Origin: Nocardia asteroides
GTDB lineage: Bacteria; Actinomycetota; Actinomycetes; Mycobacteriales; Mycobacteriaceae
Reading direction: 5' to 3'
Assembly (NCBI RefSeq): GCF_900637185.1
Contig: NZ_LR134352.1
Location: forward strand, 6,252,001 to 6,316,000
DNA length: 64,000 bases
Below, piece by piece: positions 33,258 to 42,988 of this stretch (the first letter of the stretch is position 1; each line of letters starts with the position of its first letter). Under the pieces are notes generated by a model that saw nothing but the letters and a program-made list of their open reading frames with translations, had not been told where the DNA came from and did no database searches. Both the position numbers and the translations under genes were made by a program.

Positions 33258-34346
33258 TCACCCCCTCGGGTACGGCCAGGGGTTGAAGCGGCAGGTCTTG
33301 CCGTCGGCGGGGACGACGCCGTGTGGGTCGAGGGTGGCGATGTCGTTGTTCTTGGTGCCGAAGGTCTGCTGCATCATGATCGGGGCGAGGCCGCCGTCGG
33401 TCTCGCAAGGCTGGTGGCCGTGGTAGCCGATGGCGTGGCCGACCTCGTGGTTGATCTGGTACTGCCGGTAGGAGCCGATGTCGCCGTCGAAGGCCAGCGC
33501 GCCGCGCACCCAGCGCACCTCCGACAGCACCACCCGGTCGATGTCGGCGTTGTAGCAGGACGAGTCGATCGGGATCTCGAAACCGCAGGCGGCGCGGGTG
33601 CTTTCGCGGGAGGTCAGCGAGAGCCGGAAGTCGGGGTCGCCCGTGTCGATGCGCTGGAAGGCGAAGCGCTGGTCGTGGATCCAGCTCTTGGGGTTGGCCA
33701 GGGTGGTCTCCACCATCTTGGCCACCGCGGCGTCGCCGCCGAAGGGGGCGGTGTCGATGCCGTCCTCCACCTCCACGGTGTAGCGGAACACGCGCTCGGT
33801 GCCGGTGCCCACCTGGGCGCCGGCGCCGGGCACCACGTGCCAGGTGCCCGCCGCGCGGTCGACGTAGTCGCCGCCCTCGGGCAGGGCGCCCAGCGGCAGG
33901 TCGGCGGGGAACTTGCCGTCGCCCGGCGGCGCGCCGATGATGCCGGTGCGCGCCACCTCGGTGCTGAACGCGCCGAAACCGGGGTCGGTCGGGGCCGGGG
34001 CCGGTCCGGTCCGCAGCGCGTCGACGATCACCAGCACGGTCACCGCCAGCAACACCGGCAACGCGTAGGCCCGCCAGCCATAGCGGCGGACGAACCGGCC
34101 GATCGCGCTCTGCTTCTTGGCCTCGCGCTGCGGGCTGCGCTGACGGCCGAGGTCGGCGTCGGTGGGATTCCAGTGGGCGCGCAGCGGCTGCCGTGATCGG
34201 TCGGCGGGCTGATACAGCCCGAGCGGGTCGTAGACCTGCAGTTCTCGCCCTTCTGGCGCCGACGTCACAGAACCGGACTCGGTGGGTTGCGTGGGGCGAG
34301 CGACATCGCGCCCGCCGCCGGATGGTCGTTCCGGTCGGTCGGTCAC
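33258..34346 (-). CDS. DUF3152 protein, membrane-anchored zinc-peptidase-like
   Basis: A 362-residue protein. After a cytoplasmic N-terminus of about 95 residues there is one membrane segment (about 97-115, AYALPVLLAVTVLVIVDAL), so the rest is outside the cell. The C-terminal domain holds the H-E-x-x-H zinc motif, HEVGHAIGYHGHQPC, with the third histidine in the extended H-E-x-x-H-x-x-G-x-x-H pattern typical of metzincin-like peptidases, and PIMMQQT after it, like a Met-turn. In mycobacteria Rv3207c is the counterpart. The GTG at 34346 gives the start; the substrate is unknown. Confidence 0.88.
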   Translation of the reverse strand: MTDRPERPSGGGRDVARPTQPTESGSVTSAPEGRELQVYDPLGLYQPADRSRQPLRAHWNPTDADLGRQRSPQREAKKQSAIGRFVRRYGWRAYALPVLLAVTVLVIVDALRTGPAPAPTDPGFGAFSTEVARTGIIGAPPGDGKFPADLPLGALPEGGDYVDRAAGTWHVVPGAGAQVGTGTERVFRYTVEVEDGIDTAPFGGDAAVAKMVETTLANPKSWIHDQRFAFQRIDTGDPDFRLSLTSRESTRAACGFEIPIDSSCYNADIDRVVLSEVRWVRGALAFDGDIGSYRQYQINHEVGHAIGYHGHQPCETDGGLAPIMMQQTFGTKNNDIATLDPHGVVPADGKTCRFNPWPYPRG

Positions 34347-34522
34347 CCCACCAGATTCTCACAGTGCGCAACCCCGGCCTTGCGGCCCCCGCGCGAGATC
34401 CCGCGGTTACGGCCCGGCGAACCCCGCTTACTGGTACTACATTTCCAGGGCGAAACTTGTTGGGAACACCAGGCGGGTATCGTTCGTGGGATACCGGACC
34501 GCTCACCCATGGCCCGGGGTAA

Positions 34523-35203
<681 letters not shown>

Positions 35204-35237
35204 CGCGCCAGGGCCATCGGCCCGCCGAGCTGTACGA

Positions 35238-35271
35238 AAACACCCCGCCATCCTCGGATGACGGGGTGTTT
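35238..35271. terminator. Bidirectional intrinsic terminator
   Basis: AAACACCCCG and CGGGGTGTTT are perfect arms, with further pairing (CATC/GATG) towards a 4-nt loop, so the stem reaches about 15 bp with one mismatch. A-run and T-run flank it, as expected for a terminator acting both ways between the TetR gene and the convergent DUF3107 gene. Confidence 0.85.
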
Positions 35272-35284
35272 CGCTGTCAGTACT

Positions 35285-35512
35285 TCAGACCGTGGCGAAG
35301 CCGACGCGGCCGGTCGCGGTCGAGCCGATCTCCACGTAGGCGACCTTCGCCGACTGGATCAGGAACTTGCGGCCCTTCTCGTCGGTCAGCGACACCACAC
35401 CGCTCGCGCCGCTCAGCGCCTCGGAGACCAGCGCCTCGATCTCATCAGGGCTCTGCGCGCTGTTGATGACGAGCTCGCGCGGGCTATCCGAAATACCGAT
35501 CTTGACCTCCAC
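35285..35512 (-). CDS. DUF3107 family protein
   Basis: A 75-residue small protein of the DUF3107 family (Rv3208A/TB9.4 type). It is built of strands and one helix: VEVKIGISDSPRELVI, DEIEALVSEALSG, VVSLTDEKGRKFLIQSAKVAY. It is abundant and immunogenic in mycobacteria, but its job is unknown. The GTG at 35512 is chosen because GGAGG lies 6 nt upstream and the family begins with M/V-E-V-K-I-G; a TTG two codons earlier is less likely. Confidence 0.9.
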   Translation of the reverse strand: MEVKIGISDSPRELVINSAQSPDEIEALVSEALSGASGVVSLTDEKGRKFLIQSAKVAYVEIGSTATGRVGFATV

Positions 35513-35611
35513 GGCCAACCTCCGAACGTAAGAGTCCTGTGTTGTCGTCTCCCAGGCTAATGCAGGCGGGTGAGGACGGCGTCATGCCCGCCTGCGCTGT
35601 GAGCGAACGGA

Positions 35612-36148
35612 TCAGGCGGGTTCGACGAGCTCGATGTCGAGTTCGATCTTCACCGCGTCCGACAGCATGCCCGGCATGGGACCGCCGACTCCGAAGTCGG
35701 TGCGCTTGATGGTGCCGGTCGCGGAGAAGCCGGCGTGCCGGGTGCCGTCCACGAAGTCGGCGACGCCGCCCCATTCGACCTCGAGGGTCACCGGCTTGGT
35801 GACGGCGCCGAGGGTGGCCTGGCCCTCGACGGTGAACGACTCGGCCACGCGCACCGGACCGGCGGCACGGAAGGTCAGGGTCGGCCGGTTGGCGACGTCG
35901 AGGAAGTCGGCGTTGCGGATGTGGGCGTCGCGGTCGGCGTTGCCGGTGTCGAAGGAGTCCAGGTCGATGGTGGCGCCGATGGTCGCGGCCCCGGTCTCGT
36001 CGACGACGAACTCGGTCTCGAAGCGGGTGAAACCGCCGCGGACCTTGGCGATGCCGAGGTGGCGGACGGTGAAGGCGACCGTGGAGTGGCTGGCGTCCAG
36101 CGCCCAGGATCCGGCCTTCAGCTGCTGGGTCTGTGTCGGAGAAGTCAT
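35612..36148 (-). CDS. YceI-like family protein
   Basis: A 178-residue YceI-like protein, a lipocalin-like beta barrel that in other bacteria binds isoprenoid lipids. The opening WALDASHSTVAFTVRHLGIAKVRG, the block ATIDLDSFDTGNADRDAHIRNADF (quoted in part: SFDTGNADRDAHI) and the end FGVGGPMPGMLSDAVKIELD are all diagnostic. No signal peptide is present, so it is a cytoplasmic form. It is divergent from an HTH regulator (start 36249) which may control it. Confidence 0.93.
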   Translation of the reverse strand: MTSPTQTQQLKAGSWALDASHSTVAFTVRHLGIAKVRGGFTRFETEFVVDETGAATIGATIDLDSFDTGNADRDAHIRNADFLDVANRPTLTFRAAGPVRVAESFTVEGQATLGAVTKPVTLEVEWGGVADFVDGTRHAGFSATGTIKRTDFGVGGPMPGMLSDAVKIELDIELVEPA

Positions 36149-36248
36149 GCCTCCACCCTGACCGGACCGCAGTCCGCTAACCAGACCGCGCTTATCCTGG
36201 ACCTGCCAGGGCGTGGCTGCCGAGCCGCGGACCCGGCACCATCGAGAT

Positions 36249-37121
36249 ATGGCAGGCCACGACATGACCGACCACACGGCGGCTCGTTCGGCGTTCGCGG
36301 AACTCCTCGTCGCCCGGCGGGCCGAGCTCACGCCGCAGGAGGTCGGGCTGCCCGGCGGCGGCCGCAGGCGCACGCCCGGACTGCGACGCGAGGAGGTCGC
36401 GGTGCTGGCCGGCGTGAGCGCGGACTATCTGGCCCGGCTCGAGCAGGGCCGCGACACCAACCCGTCGATGGCCGTCGTCGACGCGCTGGCCACCGCGCTG
36501 CGGTTCAACGACACCGAACGCGCGCACTTCGGCTGGCTGGCACTGACCTCGAGCGCCGAGGCGCGCTGCCCGAGTACCGCGTTCGATCCGGTCCTGGATC
36601 AGGTGCCGACCGCGTTGCGCGGGGTGCTCGACGCGCTCGCGCCGACACCGGCCTTCGCGCTGGGCCCGCGCGCCAATGTCCTCGCCTACAACTCCGCCTG
36701 GGCGGACCTGGCCCGGCCGCTGGGCCTGCTCGACGACCCGGCCCAGGTCAACCTGGCCGACTGGGCCTTCCGGCATCCGCTGGCGCGGACCACGGTGAGC
36801 GACTGGCCGCAGTACGCCGACCACCTCGCCGATCAGCTGGCCCGCACCCGGCTGCGCAGGCCGGAGGACGAGCGGGTGGCCGCGGTCATCGCGCACCTGT
36901 GCACGGAACCGGAATTCGCCCGCCGCTGGCAACCGCACCGGCTGGCCGAGGACACCCCCACCCTGCTCGGCTTCGAACACCCGGTCCGCGGCACGCTCAC
37001 CTTCACGGTGCAGACCCTGGCGGCCGAGCGCGATCAGCAGGTCGTCATCTGGCTACCGCGCCAGACCGCGGCCCGCGCACCAGAACTGCGTCTGGTACCA
37101 GGTCACGCGGTCGGCGAGTAA
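36249..37121 (+). CDS. XRE-family regulator with MmyB-like ligand domain
   Basis: A 290-residue regulator. The N-terminal helix-turn-helix is RTPGLRREEVAVLAGVSADY followed by LARLEQGRD (about residues 37-70), the hallmark of the MmyB/helix-turn-helix_31 group; the C-terminal MmyB-like LBR domain (about 100-270) contains ANVLAYNSAWADL and WLPRQTAARAPEL-like parts and is thought to bind fatty acyl ligands. The ATG at 36249 is likely; another ATG lies five codons on. It is divergent from the YceI gene and could regulate it. Confidence 0.9.
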   Translation: MAGHDMTDHTAARSAFAELLVARRAELTPQEVGLPGGGRRRTPGLRREEVAVLAGVSADYLARLEQGRDTNPSMAVVDALATALRFNDTERAHFGWLALTSSAEARCPSTAFDPVLDQVPTALRGVLDALAPTPAFALGPRANVLAYNSAWADLARPLGLLDDPAQVNLADWAFRHPLARTTVSDWPQYADHLADQLARTRLRRPEDERVAAVIAHLCTEPEFARRWQPHRLAEDTPTLLGFEHPVRGTLTFTVQTLAAERDQQVVIWLPRQTAARAPELRLVPGHAVGE

Positions 37122-37124
37122 CGA

Positions 37125-37814
37125 CTACAGCCCGAGTTCGGCCATGCGGGCGGCGTGGCGCTCCTGCATGCGGTCGAACAGGGTGGCGATGCCGTTGAGG
37201 TCACCGGTCGCGGCGAGGACCAGTTCGGCCAGCTCGTCGCGCTGGGCCATCACGTACTGAGCCTGGGTGATCGCCTCGCCGAGCAGCCTGCGCCCCCACA
37301 GGGTGAGGCGGTCGCGCTCGGAGCGGCTGGCGGCCACCGCGCTGCGGACCTCGTCGACGACGAACTGCGAATGCCCGGTCTCGGCGAGCACGTCGCGCAC
37401 CACGTCGGCGACCTCGGCGGGGAGCACGCCGACGATCTCGCTGTAGAAGTCGGCGGCCAGACCGTCACCGACGTAGAACTTGACCATCGACTCGAGCCAG
37501 GTCGAGGGGTCGGTGGAGGCGTGGTAGGAGTCCAACGCGCCCTGGTACTGCGCCATCGACGCCTCGGGATCGGCGCCGCGCGCGGTGAGCGCCGACTCCA
37601 GGGTCTCGAAGTGCGCCAGCTCGGCGGCGGCCATCTTGGCCACGGCCACCCGGCCGCGCAGCGACGGCGCGAGCTTGGCTTCTTCGGCCAGCCGGTAGAA
37701 GGCCGAGATCTCGCCGTAGGCGACCACGGCGTACAGCTCGGTCACCCCCGGGTGGTCCGCGGCGAGCGGTTCGGTCGAGGCAACATCCGGCGCGGCAGAG
37801 GTCTGTGCTCCCAT
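37125..37814 (-). CDS. Ferritin-like fold protein (MiaE-like hydroxylase relative)
   Basis: A 229-residue helical protein, counterpart of mycobacterial Rv3210c. It has di-iron-type residues on helices: E in VVAYGEISAFYRLAEEA, E-x-x-H in KMAAAELAHFETLE, E/D in DGLAADFYSEIVG and E-x-x-H-like VLAETGHSQFVVDEV. This order matches the ferritin-like fold of MiaE-type tRNA hydroxylases, though the actinobacterial group has not been shown to act on tRNA. The ATG at 37814 is chosen; TAAGGT lies 8 nt upstream. It is the first of two minus-strand genes that face the helicase. Confidence 0.85.
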   Translation of the reverse strand: MGAQTSAAPDVASTEPLAADHPGVTELYAVVAYGEISAFYRLAEEAKLAPSLRGRVAVAKMAAAELAHFETLESALTARGADPEASMAQYQGALDSYHASTDPSTWLESMVKFYVGDGLAADFYSEIVGVLPAEVADVVRDVLAETGHSQFVVDEVRSAVAASRSERDRLTLWGRRLLGEAITQAQYVMAQRDELAELVLAATGDLNGIATLFDRMQERHAARMAELGL

Positions 37815-37842
37815 GACCGTCAACCTTAGTCCCGATCGATGA

Positions 37843-38895
37843 TCAGTCGCGCTCCGCCAGGAACTTGTCGAGGTAGGTCCACGTGGTGTGGCGGGCGTCC
37901 GGGCCAGCCAGGATGCCCAGATGGCTGCCGGGAGCGACCTCGTAGGTGACCGAGGGCGAGCCGGTGAGCGTGCGCAGACCCGCCTCGACGGCGGCCTTGG
38001 GCGTGATGACGTCGGCCGTGCCGCCGACCAGCAGCACCGGGACGCGCACGTCGGCGAGTTCCACCACGCGGTCGCGCAGTTGCAGCCTGCCCTTGCCGAT
38101 GTCGTTGGCCAGGATGAACCGGCCCCAGATCTGGCCGTAGAAGCGGCCGGGGTAGCCGGGCATGGCGGCCCGGAACCGGTCGATGGATTCCATCTTGGCC
38201 AGCGTCCGGGTGCGCGCGATATTGGTCGCGAGGAACATCGGCCTGGCCAGTTCCCGGTCGATGGCGGCGAGCCGGTAGCCGATCTTGACCAGCGGCGCGG
38301 GGATGCCGCCCGCGGCTCGCACCAGCGCGGTGGTGGCCTGGCCGCCGGTCAGGCTCGCGACGGCGCGCAGCTGCGGCATGCCGAGCATCTTGTCGTAGTC
38401 CAGCGGCGAGCCGACGCCGGTGACCGAGCGGATCGGCAGTTCCGGGTTGGCGGCCGCGGTGAGCAGCGCGAACACCCCGCCGATCGACCAGCCGACCAGG
38501 TCGACGGGCGCGCCGCCGCGATCGGCGCTGGTGCGCAGGATCGCCTCGGGCAGGATGTCGGTGACCCAGTCCTCGAAGCCCATCGCGCGGTCGGCGAAGC
38601 TGATGTCGCCGTAGTCGACCAGGTAGGTCGAGCGGCCGGTGGACACCAGATGCCGGGCCAGGCTCTGGTCGGGACGCAGGTCGAAGCAGGTCGCGGGCGC
38701 GGCCAGCGGCGGCACCAGCAGCACCGCGGAATCACTTGCGGCGGAAGCTGTTTCGCTCTCGTAGCGACGCAGCAAGCGATGCGGCTCGTCCCACAGCACG
38801 GTCGAGGGCGCCGGGTCGGGCGCTTCGATGCCGGAGCCGAAGCTCAGCGCCCACGCGTTGCGGGCCGCGGTGGTGACGGTGTCGGTGATGCTCAC
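37843..38895 (-). CDS. Alpha/beta hydrolase, polyhydroxyalkanoate-synthase-like
   Basis: A 350-residue alpha/beta-fold protein similar to class III PHA synthases and their relatives. Visible motifs: VLLVPPLAAPATCFDL (oxyanion side), LARHLVSTGRSTYLVDYGDI, the nucleophile elbow VGWSIGG with serine where PhaC enzymes carry cysteine, the acid in GGTADVITP and histidine in APGSHLGILAG. With serine it is probably a hydrolase or acyltransferase rather than a polymerase. Start GTG at 38895. It is 28 bp upstream of the ferritin-like gene and may be co-transcribed. Confidence 0.87.
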   Translation of the reverse strand: MSITDTVTTAARNAWALSFGSGIEAPDPAPSTVLWDEPHRLLRRYESETASAASDSAVLLVPPLAAPATCFDLRPDQSLARHLVSTGRSTYLVDYGDISFADRAMGFEDWVTDILPEAILRTSADRGGAPVDLVGWSIGGVFALLTAAANPELPIRSVTGVGSPLDYDKMLGMPQLRAVASLTGGQATTALVRAAGGIPAPLVKIGYRLAAIDRELARPMFLATNIARTRTLAKMESIDRFRAAMPGYPGRFYGQIWGRFILANDIGKGRLQLRDRVVELADVRVPVLLVGGTADVITPKAAVEAGLRTLTGSPSVTYEVAPGSHLGILAGPDARHTTWTYLDKFLAERD

Positions 38896-39341
38896 GACAA
38901 GAATGTCTCATATCCGGTACCGCCGGTCCCACGTGAGCCTCGTTACAGTGCCGCGCCACGCCCGAATTGCGGGACGGCCGAATTGCCCTGCGGGACACGG
39001 CCCGAACGGCGCGCAACGCCCCTGATCGAGGCCATTTCCGCACCGGGAAGCCGGGCCGAAATTCGGGCTGCGAACAATATCACGCTACAATCACCGTGGA
39101 CAACGCTAGATTTATCGCCCCGACAGGCTCTGCGGGCGCGGTACTCCCGCACTTCGCCTGCGCCTCACGCGGGTGGAACAGCGGCGATGTCCACGGAAAA
39201 TGTGCGCGCACCGAATCCGCATCACCGATGTGCCGCGCCGATGACGCGTTAGCGCTCGGTGCAGGCCCGGTGAATATCACAGGCGGATATGTGGTCGTCG
39301 CGGGCCGACCGGCCCGCCCCACCTCGTGCGTGCGAGATGCA
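38896..39341. other. 446-bp divergent intergenic region with long helicase leader
   Basis: No gene is seen here. A likely -10 box for the helicase, TACAAT, lies at 39086-39091, about 250 bp before the helicase start, which implies a long 5' leader. The stretch around 39070-39120 is relatively AT-rich for this genome. A plus-strand frame stays open through much of the region but has no ribosome site or protein-like composition. Confidence 0.55.
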
Positions 39342-41105
39342 ATGACGAGGAAGGCACGAACCCTGAGCAAGATCACTGTCGAACAGGAACCCGGTTTGAC
39401 CGACACCCTCCTGACGGCCGAACTGGACAACACCCACATCCCGCCGAGTTTCGCCGAATTGGGCGTGCGCGACGAAATCGTGCGCGCGCTCGGCGAGATC
39501 GGCATCGAACGCACCTTCGCGATTCAGGAACTGACCCTGCCGCTGGCGCTGGCCGGCGAGGATCTCATCGGTCAGGCCCGCACCGGCATGGGCAAGACAT
39601 TCGGTTTCGGTGTGCCGCTGCTGCACCGCGTCGCCACCGCCGATTCCGGCACCACCCCGCTCGACGGCACCCCGCGCGCCCTGGTCATCGTGCCGACGCG
39701 TGAGCTGTGCATCCAGGTCACCAAGGACCTGGAGAACGCGAGCAAGTACCTGACCAACCACCAGGGCCCGCTGAAGGTCGCCTCCATCTACGGTGGCCGG
39801 CCCTACGACACCCAGATCGCCGCCCTGCGCGACGGCGTCGACGTGGTCGTCGGTACCCCCGGACGCCTGCTCGATCTGGCCAACCAGAACCACCTGATCC
39901 TCGGCAAGATCGGCGTGCTGGTCCTGGACGAGGCCGACGAGATGCTCGACCTCGGCTTCCTGCCCGACATCGAGCGCATCCTGGCGATGGTCCCCGACAA
40001 GCGGCAGACCATGCTGTTCTCGGCCACCATGCCGGGCCCGATCATCACCCTGGCCCGCACGTTCCTGACCCGGCCCACGCACATCCGCGCCGAGCTGGCC
40101 AACGATTCCGCCGTGCACGACCGCACCGCGCAGTTCGTCTACCGCGCGCACGCGCTGGACAAGAGCGAGCTGGTCGCGCGGGTGCTGCAGGCCGAGTCCC
40201 GCGGCGCCACGATGATCTTCACCCGCACCAAGCGGACCGCGCAGAAGGTGGCCGACGACCTGGCCGAGCGCGGTTTCGCGGTCGGCGCCGTGCACGGCGA
40301 CCTGGGCCAGATCGCCCGCGAGAAGGCGCTGACCAAGTTCCGCAAGGGCAGCATCGACGTGCTCGTCGCCACCGATGTCGCCGCGCGCGGTATCGACATC
40401 GACGACGTCACCCACGTCATCAACTACCAGTGCCCCGAGGACGAGAAGACCTACGTGCACCGGATCGGCCGCACCGGCCGCGCCGGGCGCACCGGTGTCG
40501 CGATCACCCTGATCGACTGGGACGAGCTGCACCGCTGGGCCGCCATCGACAAGGCGCTCGGCCTCGGCATTCCCGAGCCCGCCGAGACCTACTCGCGCTC
40601 GCCGCACCTGTACTCCGATCTCGGCATCCCGGAGGGCGTCACCGGCGTCATCCGGAAGCCGAAGCCGGTCCGCGAGGAGGGCGACGTGGTGGAGGACCGC
40701 CCCGAGCGGCCCAAGTCCACCCGCAACCGCCGCCGCACCAGGGGCGGCAAGGCCGATGCCGCGGCCACCGAGCCGCAGGCCGACGCGGGCACCGGCGAGA
40801 CCACCGCGGCCCCGGCCGACGACGCCGAGGGCGACAAGCCGGCCCGCCGCAGGCGCCGTCGCCGCAAGCCCGCCGAGTCGGGCGAGTCGACCACGACCGA
40901 GTCGGGCGCCGAAGCAGCTCCGGCCGCCTCGGGCGACTCCCCTACCGAGTCCGCCACCGGCGACGCCGCCGCCGAGCCCGCCACCACCGGTGACGCGCCC
41001 GCCGAAGCCAAGCCCGCCCGGCGCCGCCGTCGGCGCAAGCCGGCCGAGTCCGCCACGGCCGACAGCCCGGCATCCGTCGACAGCCCCGTCACCGTCGACG
41101 CCTGA
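39342..41105 (+). CDS. DEAD-box RNA helicase, RhlE-like
   Basis: A 587-residue ATP-dependent RNA helicase (Rv3211-like). Motifs in order: Q motif (FAIQELTLPLAL), I (ARTGMGKT), Ia (PTRELCIQV), Ib (GTPGRLLDL), II (VLDEADEMLDLG), III (SATMPG), IV (MIFTRTK), V (ATDVAARGIDI), VI (HRIGRTGRAG). The C-terminal 150 residues are disordered and highly basic, with two RRRRRRK-type blocks that should bind RNA. The ATG at 39342 is given as start, but the ribosome site GAGGAAGG lies after it, 9 nt before an in-frame CTG at 39363, so a CTG start is possible. It probably works in cold adaptation or ribosome assembly. Confidence 0.93.
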   Translation: MTRKARTLSKITVEQEPGLTDTLLTAELDNTHIPPSFAELGVRDEIVRALGEIGIERTFAIQELTLPLALAGEDLIGQARTGMGKTFGFGVPLLHRVATADSGTTPLDGTPRALVIVPTRELCIQVTKDLENASKYLTNHQGPLKVASIYGGRPYDTQIAALRDGVDVVVGTPGRLLDLANQNHLILGKIGVLVLDEADEMLDLGFLPDIERILAMVPDKRQTMLFSATMPGPIITLARTFLTRPTHIRAELANDSAVHDRTAQFVYRAHALDKSELVARVLQAESRGATMIFTRTKRTAQKVADDLAERGFAVGAVHGDLGQIAREKALTKFRKGSIDVLVATDVAARGIDIDDVTHVINYQCPEDEKTYVHRIGRTGRAGRTGVAITLIDWDELHRWAAIDKALGLGIPEPAETYSRSPHLYSDLGIPEGVTGVIRKPKPVREEGDVVEDRPERPKSTRNRRRTRGGKADAAATEPQADAGTGETTAAPADDAEGDKPARRRRRRRKPAESGESTTTESGAEAAPAASGDSPTESATGDAAAEPATTGDAPAEAKPARRRRRRKPAESATADSPASVDSPVTVDA

Positions 41106-41713
41106 CCCAGGCCCCGCACGCCGCCCGCCCCCTGCCCACCTCGGGCCGGGGGCGGTCGCATTTCCGCTTGCCGCCCCGGTCAGGCTCGCCCCGTCCCCAC
41201 GCGCCGAGCGACTCTGCCTCTCCTCGGGACCGGGCACGGTTGACGCTCCCGCCACGCCGAGCGCCCCTGCCCACCTCGGGACCGAGGCGGTCGGCGCACC
41301 CGCCGGTCTTCTGCTCAGGCGCCTGCGCGCCGAGGACAGCCTCGCGGACAGCGCCGATCACCCGGACTCCCGGCCCGGCAGCCCGCCGACCTCGACGCAC
41401 GACGCGGCACGCCACGCCGATCGCCCCTTGCCCCTCGGGGCCGGATGCGGTCGACGTTCCGCTGGTCAGGCGCCTGCGCACGGAGGACGGCCTCGCGGAC
41501 GGCGCCGATCACCCGGACTCCCGGCCCGGCAGCCCGCCGACCTCGACGCACGACGCGGCACGCCACGCCGATCGCCCCTTGCCCCTCGGGGCCGGATGCG
41601 GTCGACGTTCCGCTGGTCAGATGCCTGCGCGCGGACGACAGCGCTACCGGCGCGAGCGAGCCACCAGGGCCCGCGGACTCGGGTGCCGGCGTGCGGCAAA
41701 TACACTCGCCTGT
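41106..41713. other. 608-bp non-coding region with tandem repeats
   Basis: No gene is supported. A long plus-strand frame runs through it, but it is full of repeats whose length is not a multiple of three. Besides the 151-bp tandem repeats, the first 200 bp contain degenerate copies of the C-rich pieces GCCCCTGCCCACCTCGGGAC and GGTCGGCGCACC-like sequence, so older repeat units probably lie there. The end carries the promoter of the PQQ-like gene (TACACT at 41701-41706). Confidence 0.7.
41315..41640. repeat. 151-bp tandem repeat (two full units and a partial third)
   Basis: Unit 1 spans 41315-41465 and unit 2 spans 41466-41616; they are almost identical, with differences near their starts (for example GAGGACAGCC against GAGGACGGCC). 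A third, diverged copy begins at 41617 (TCAGATGCCTGCGCGCGGAC) and fades after about 25 bases. The shared core includes GATCACCCGGACTCCCGGCC and CCCCTTGCCCCTCGGGGCCG, the latter with a small hairpin. Confidence 0.9.
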
Positions 41714-42952
41714 GTGCTCGCACCCGAGCGGCGGACGCGCGCCGATATCTTTGCCGCAGTAGCGATCGCCGTCACCCTCGTGGTGGCGGCGATCGTGGTG
41801 TGGGCGCGAGCCGACGCCACCGGGACCGATTCGGTCACCGCCTCCACCCCGCCGTCGACGGTCACCGCGGCCACCCAGCTGCCCGCCACCCTGAACGAAC
41901 TGTGGCACGCGGGCGACGCGGCCAGCACGCGGGCGCTCACCGCGGGCAATGTCGTGGTCACCGGCGACGCGGGCACCGTGAGCGGCCGCGATCCACGCTC
42001 CGGCGAGCAGCTGTGGTGGTACCGCAGGGACATGCCGCTGTGCGCGGTGGAATCGCAGTTCGGCACCGTCATCGCCACCTACCGTGACCAGCGCGGATGC
42101 AGCCAGACCACAATGCTCGCGGCCGACACCGGCCAGCGCGAGGTGGCGCGCAGCAGCTACATGGACGACGCGATCACCGTCACCGGTGACGGCACCTATC
42201 TGCTCGCCCTGGGCCCAGAGCGGCTGGAGATGTGGCGTTCGGACCTGGTGCGCACCCTCGAATACGGCTACCTCGACGCACCGGTGAACCCGAACACCCA
42301 GCCCCGCTCCGGCTGCGCCCTGCACTCGGCCGCGTCGAGTTCCACCCGGCTCGCGGTGCTGGAACGCTGCCCCGACGACCCCACCGCCCGGCTCACCGTG
42401 CTCAATCCGGCGCCGAAGGAGTCGACCAACCCCGAGGAGTACGGCTCGCGGGTACTCACCGCGCCGGGCGCCGACGCCCCCGAGGTGCGGGTGATCGCGG
42501 TGTCGGAGAACAAGGTCGCGGTCTACTACCCGCCGACCCCGGCGACGGCCACCGAACCCGGGCTGCCCGCGCGGCTCGCGGTGTACGACGGCACCGGCAA
42601 CGAGATCGCCGAACACCGGCTGGCCGCGCCGTGGAACGAGCGGACCACCACGGTGGCCCGGCTCGGATCGTCGGTGTACGTCTTCACCGGCGACAGCCTG
42701 ATCGCGTTGAGCGCGAGCACTTTACAGCCGGCGTGGACCGTCCCGAACGTGCTCGGCACGCCCGCGCTGATGGCGGGCAGGCTGCTGGTCCCGGTGGCCG
42801 ACGGGATGCTCGCGGTCGACTCCGCCACCGGCGCGACGGTAGCCCGGATCCCGGTCCAGCGCAGCGACTACGACGGCGGCACCATCTCCACGGCCGTCCT
42901 CGGCAACACTGTGTTCGAGCGGCGCGGCGGTCAGCTCTACGCCCTCGGCTGA
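41714..42952 (+). CDS. Membrane-anchored PQQ-like beta-propeller protein
   Basis: A 412-residue protein, counterpart of Rv3212. It has one N-terminal membrane segment (about residues 12-32, FAAVAIAVTLVVAAIVVWA) and an outer domain of PQQ-like beta-propeller blades (ALTAGNVVVTGDAGTVSGRD, ALSASTLQPAWTV, MLAVDSATGATVARIPV). It has a pair of cysteines in the mid region (PRSGCALH and LERCPDD) which could form a disulfide. The GTG at 41714 follows TACACT (41701-41706) by 7 nt, consistent with a leaderless mRNA. A role in the cell envelope is inferred. Confidence 0.88.
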   Translation: MLAPERRTRADIFAAVAIAVTLVVAAIVVWARADATGTDSVTASTPPSTVTAATQLPATLNELWHAGDAASTRALTAGNVVVTGDAGTVSGRDPRSGEQLWWYRRDMPLCAVESQFGTVIATYRDQRGCSQTTMLAADTGQREVARSSYMDDAITVTGDGTYLLALGPERLEMWRSDLVRTLEYGYLDAPVNPNTQPRSGCALHSAASSSTRLAVLERCPDDPTARLTVLNPAPKESTNPEEYGSRVLTAPGADAPEVRVIAVSENKVAVYYPPTPATATEPGLPARLAVYDGTGNEIAEHRLAAPWNERTTTVARLGSSVYVFTGDSLIALSASTLQPAWTVPNVLGTPALMAGRLLVPVADGMLAVDSATGATVARIPVQRSDYDGGTISTAVLGNTVFERRGGQLYALG

Positions 42953-42988
42953 CGGGGTCGCCCGGCGCGCGCCTGCCATGATGGACCC

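Noticed and set aside
34450..34500. A SigR-type promoter before the TetR gene at 34541
   Set aside because: GGGAAC is present, but the next GTT comes after 14 nt, outside the accepted spacing of about 18.
41106..41314. Additional full units of the 151-bp repeat
   Set aside because: Only scattered C-rich pieces are shared with the clear units, so no further full copy can be placed with confidence.
41168..42952. A 594-codon protein including the 151-bp repeats
   Set aside because: The repeat length is not a multiple of three and the translated part is Pro/Arg-rich without pattern; the leaderless GTG at 41714 fits the membrane anchor of the PQQ-like protein.
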